NCBI GenBank assembly: GCA_903928285.1
Contig: CAIYQH010000619.1
Location: forward strand, 1 to 6,761
From: an uncultured Bacteroidales bacterium
GTDB taxonomy: Bacteria > Bacteroidota > Bacteroidia > Bacteroidales > FEN-979
DNA length: 6,761 bases
Reading direction: 5' to 3'
Shown here one piece after another: positions 6,081-6,761 of the stretch (position 1 is its first letter; every line of letters begins with the position of its first letter). The position numbers were made by a program, and so were the translations under genes. Under the pieces are notes generated by a model. The model was not told the DNA's origin. It worked only from the letters and a program-made list of their open reading frames with translations, and searched no databases.

Positions 6081-6761
6081 ATGTCTGGAAAAAAAAGATA
6101 TTTACTCTACCTGATCAGTCCGCGGCAACGTTATGTCAACTACCCGCTGAACAGCGAGATGGCCAGGATCTTCGGAAAGAGGAGACCTATGGTCCCGCTG
6201 GCACTCCCGACGATTGCAGCGCTTACGCCTGAAAATTATGATATCAGGATCTTTGATGAGGAGATTGAGAAGCTGCCCAAATACGGCAAACCCGACATTG
6301 TCGGGATCACTACCATCGATGCCACCGGGAACAGGGCATTTGCGCTGGGCGACCATTACCGCGCCAGGGGCGCGACTGTCGTTTTCGGTGGCCCCTTCGC
6401 CTCCTTTTCAAAGGAAGAGGCGCTCCGGCACGGTGATTGTGTGGTTACCGGCGAAGCAGAAGGGAAATGGGAGCAGTGCCTGGCTGACTTTGAAAACGGT
6501 TGCATGAAACCCGTTTATGAATCCCGGGCGTTTGTGACCTATACATCTCAGAAACCTCCCCGCTGGGACCTTGTCAGGATGAACCGGGTATTCCAGGTTG
6601 GCATCCAGGTATCGCGCGGATGCCCCTTCAACTGCGACTTTTGCCTGGTTTCAAAAAATTTCGGCACCAAAATGCGGTACCGCGCCATCGAGAACGTGGT
6701 GGAGGAGATAAAAGCCTCTCCGAAAAACTATTTTTTCTTTGTCGATGATAATCTCACCATC
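6081..6761 (+). CDS. Radical SAM protein with B12-binding-like N-terminal domain, 3'-truncated
   Basis: The frame is open from ATG 6081 to the window end (227 codons) and continues beyond it. Residues ~36-150 resemble the cobalamin-binding-like Rossmann domain of class B radical SAM proteins (PDIVGITT, VFGGP, VTGEAEGKW). The classical DxHxxG cobalamin-ligating motif is not visible, which is common in this group. The radical SAM cluster motif CxxxCxxC is C181, C185 and C188 in SRGCPFNCDFCLV, and VDDNLTI at the cut end matches the early barrel strands. The protein should bind a 4Fe-4S cluster and S-adenosylmethionine, and may methylate or rearrange an unactivated carbon. Its ATG follows an A-rich tract, 84 bp after the condensing-enzyme gene, so it may share the operon or have its own promoter. 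Family confident; reaction unknown. Confidence 0.93.
   Translation, partial: MSGKKRYLLYLISPRQRYVNYPLNSEMARIFGKRRPMVPLALPTIAALTPENYDIRIFDEEIEKLPKYGKPDIVGITTIDATGNRAFALGDHYRARGATVVFGGPFASFSKEEALRHGDCVVTGEAEGKWEQCLADFENGCMKPVYESRAFVTYTSQKPPRWDLVRMNRVFQVGIQVSRGCPFNCDFCLVSKNFGTKMRYRAIENVVEEIKASPKNYFFFVDDNLTI

Overview
The window looks like a chromosomal segment of a Bacteroidetes bacterium, most likely from Bacteroidales or a neighbouring order. The grounds are a truncated M23 peptidase whose N-terminal part reads like the family common in that phylum, few clear Shine-Dalgarno sequences before starts, and one match to the Bacteroidetes -7 promoter motif TAnnTTTG. This is inferred from sequence character alone; there is no rRNA or other marker gene here.

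Layout. (1) Positions 2-772, plus strand: the 3' part of an M23 (LytM-type) cell-wall peptidase gene that starts before the window. (2) 773-1122: a 350-bp intergenic stretch between converging genes, with eight exact-length 11-bp tandem units at 918-1005. (3) 1123-2529, minus strand: a short-chain dehydrogenase/reductase gene (TTG start) followed 51 bp later by a four-helix membrane protein of the EXPERA/emopamil-binding type. They are probably co-transcribed. (4) 2530-2676: a divergent intergenic region with a candidate promoter. (5) 2677-5996, plus strand: a tight five-gene run of a FabZ-like hotdog dehydratase, a 4HBT-type hotdog thioesterase, two consecutive crotonase-fold proteins, and a ketoacyl-ACP synthase III/HMG-CoA synthase-like thiolase-fold enzyme. 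Gene ends overlap by 1, 23 and 14 bp at three junctions and are 19 bp apart at the fourth. (6) 6081-6761, plus strand, after an 84-bp gap: the 5' part of a radical SAM protein with a B12-binding-like N-terminal region. It runs off the window.

Regions 5 and 6 look like part of an uncharacterised acyl-thioester (fatty-acid or polyketide-like) biosynthetic cluster: a condensing enzyme, a dehydratase-like protein, two crotonases, a releasing thioesterase, then a radical SAM enzyme that might modify an unactivated carbon. Two members have substitutions at residues that are catalytic in their families: Gln for the catalytic Glu in the FabZ-like protein, and loss of the His and Asn of the KAS III triad with the Cys kept. 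No acyl carrier protein, elongating ketosynthase, acyltransferase or ketoreductase is on the plus strand of the window. The divergent SDR is a reductase but is not in the operon. The product cannot be named from this sequence.
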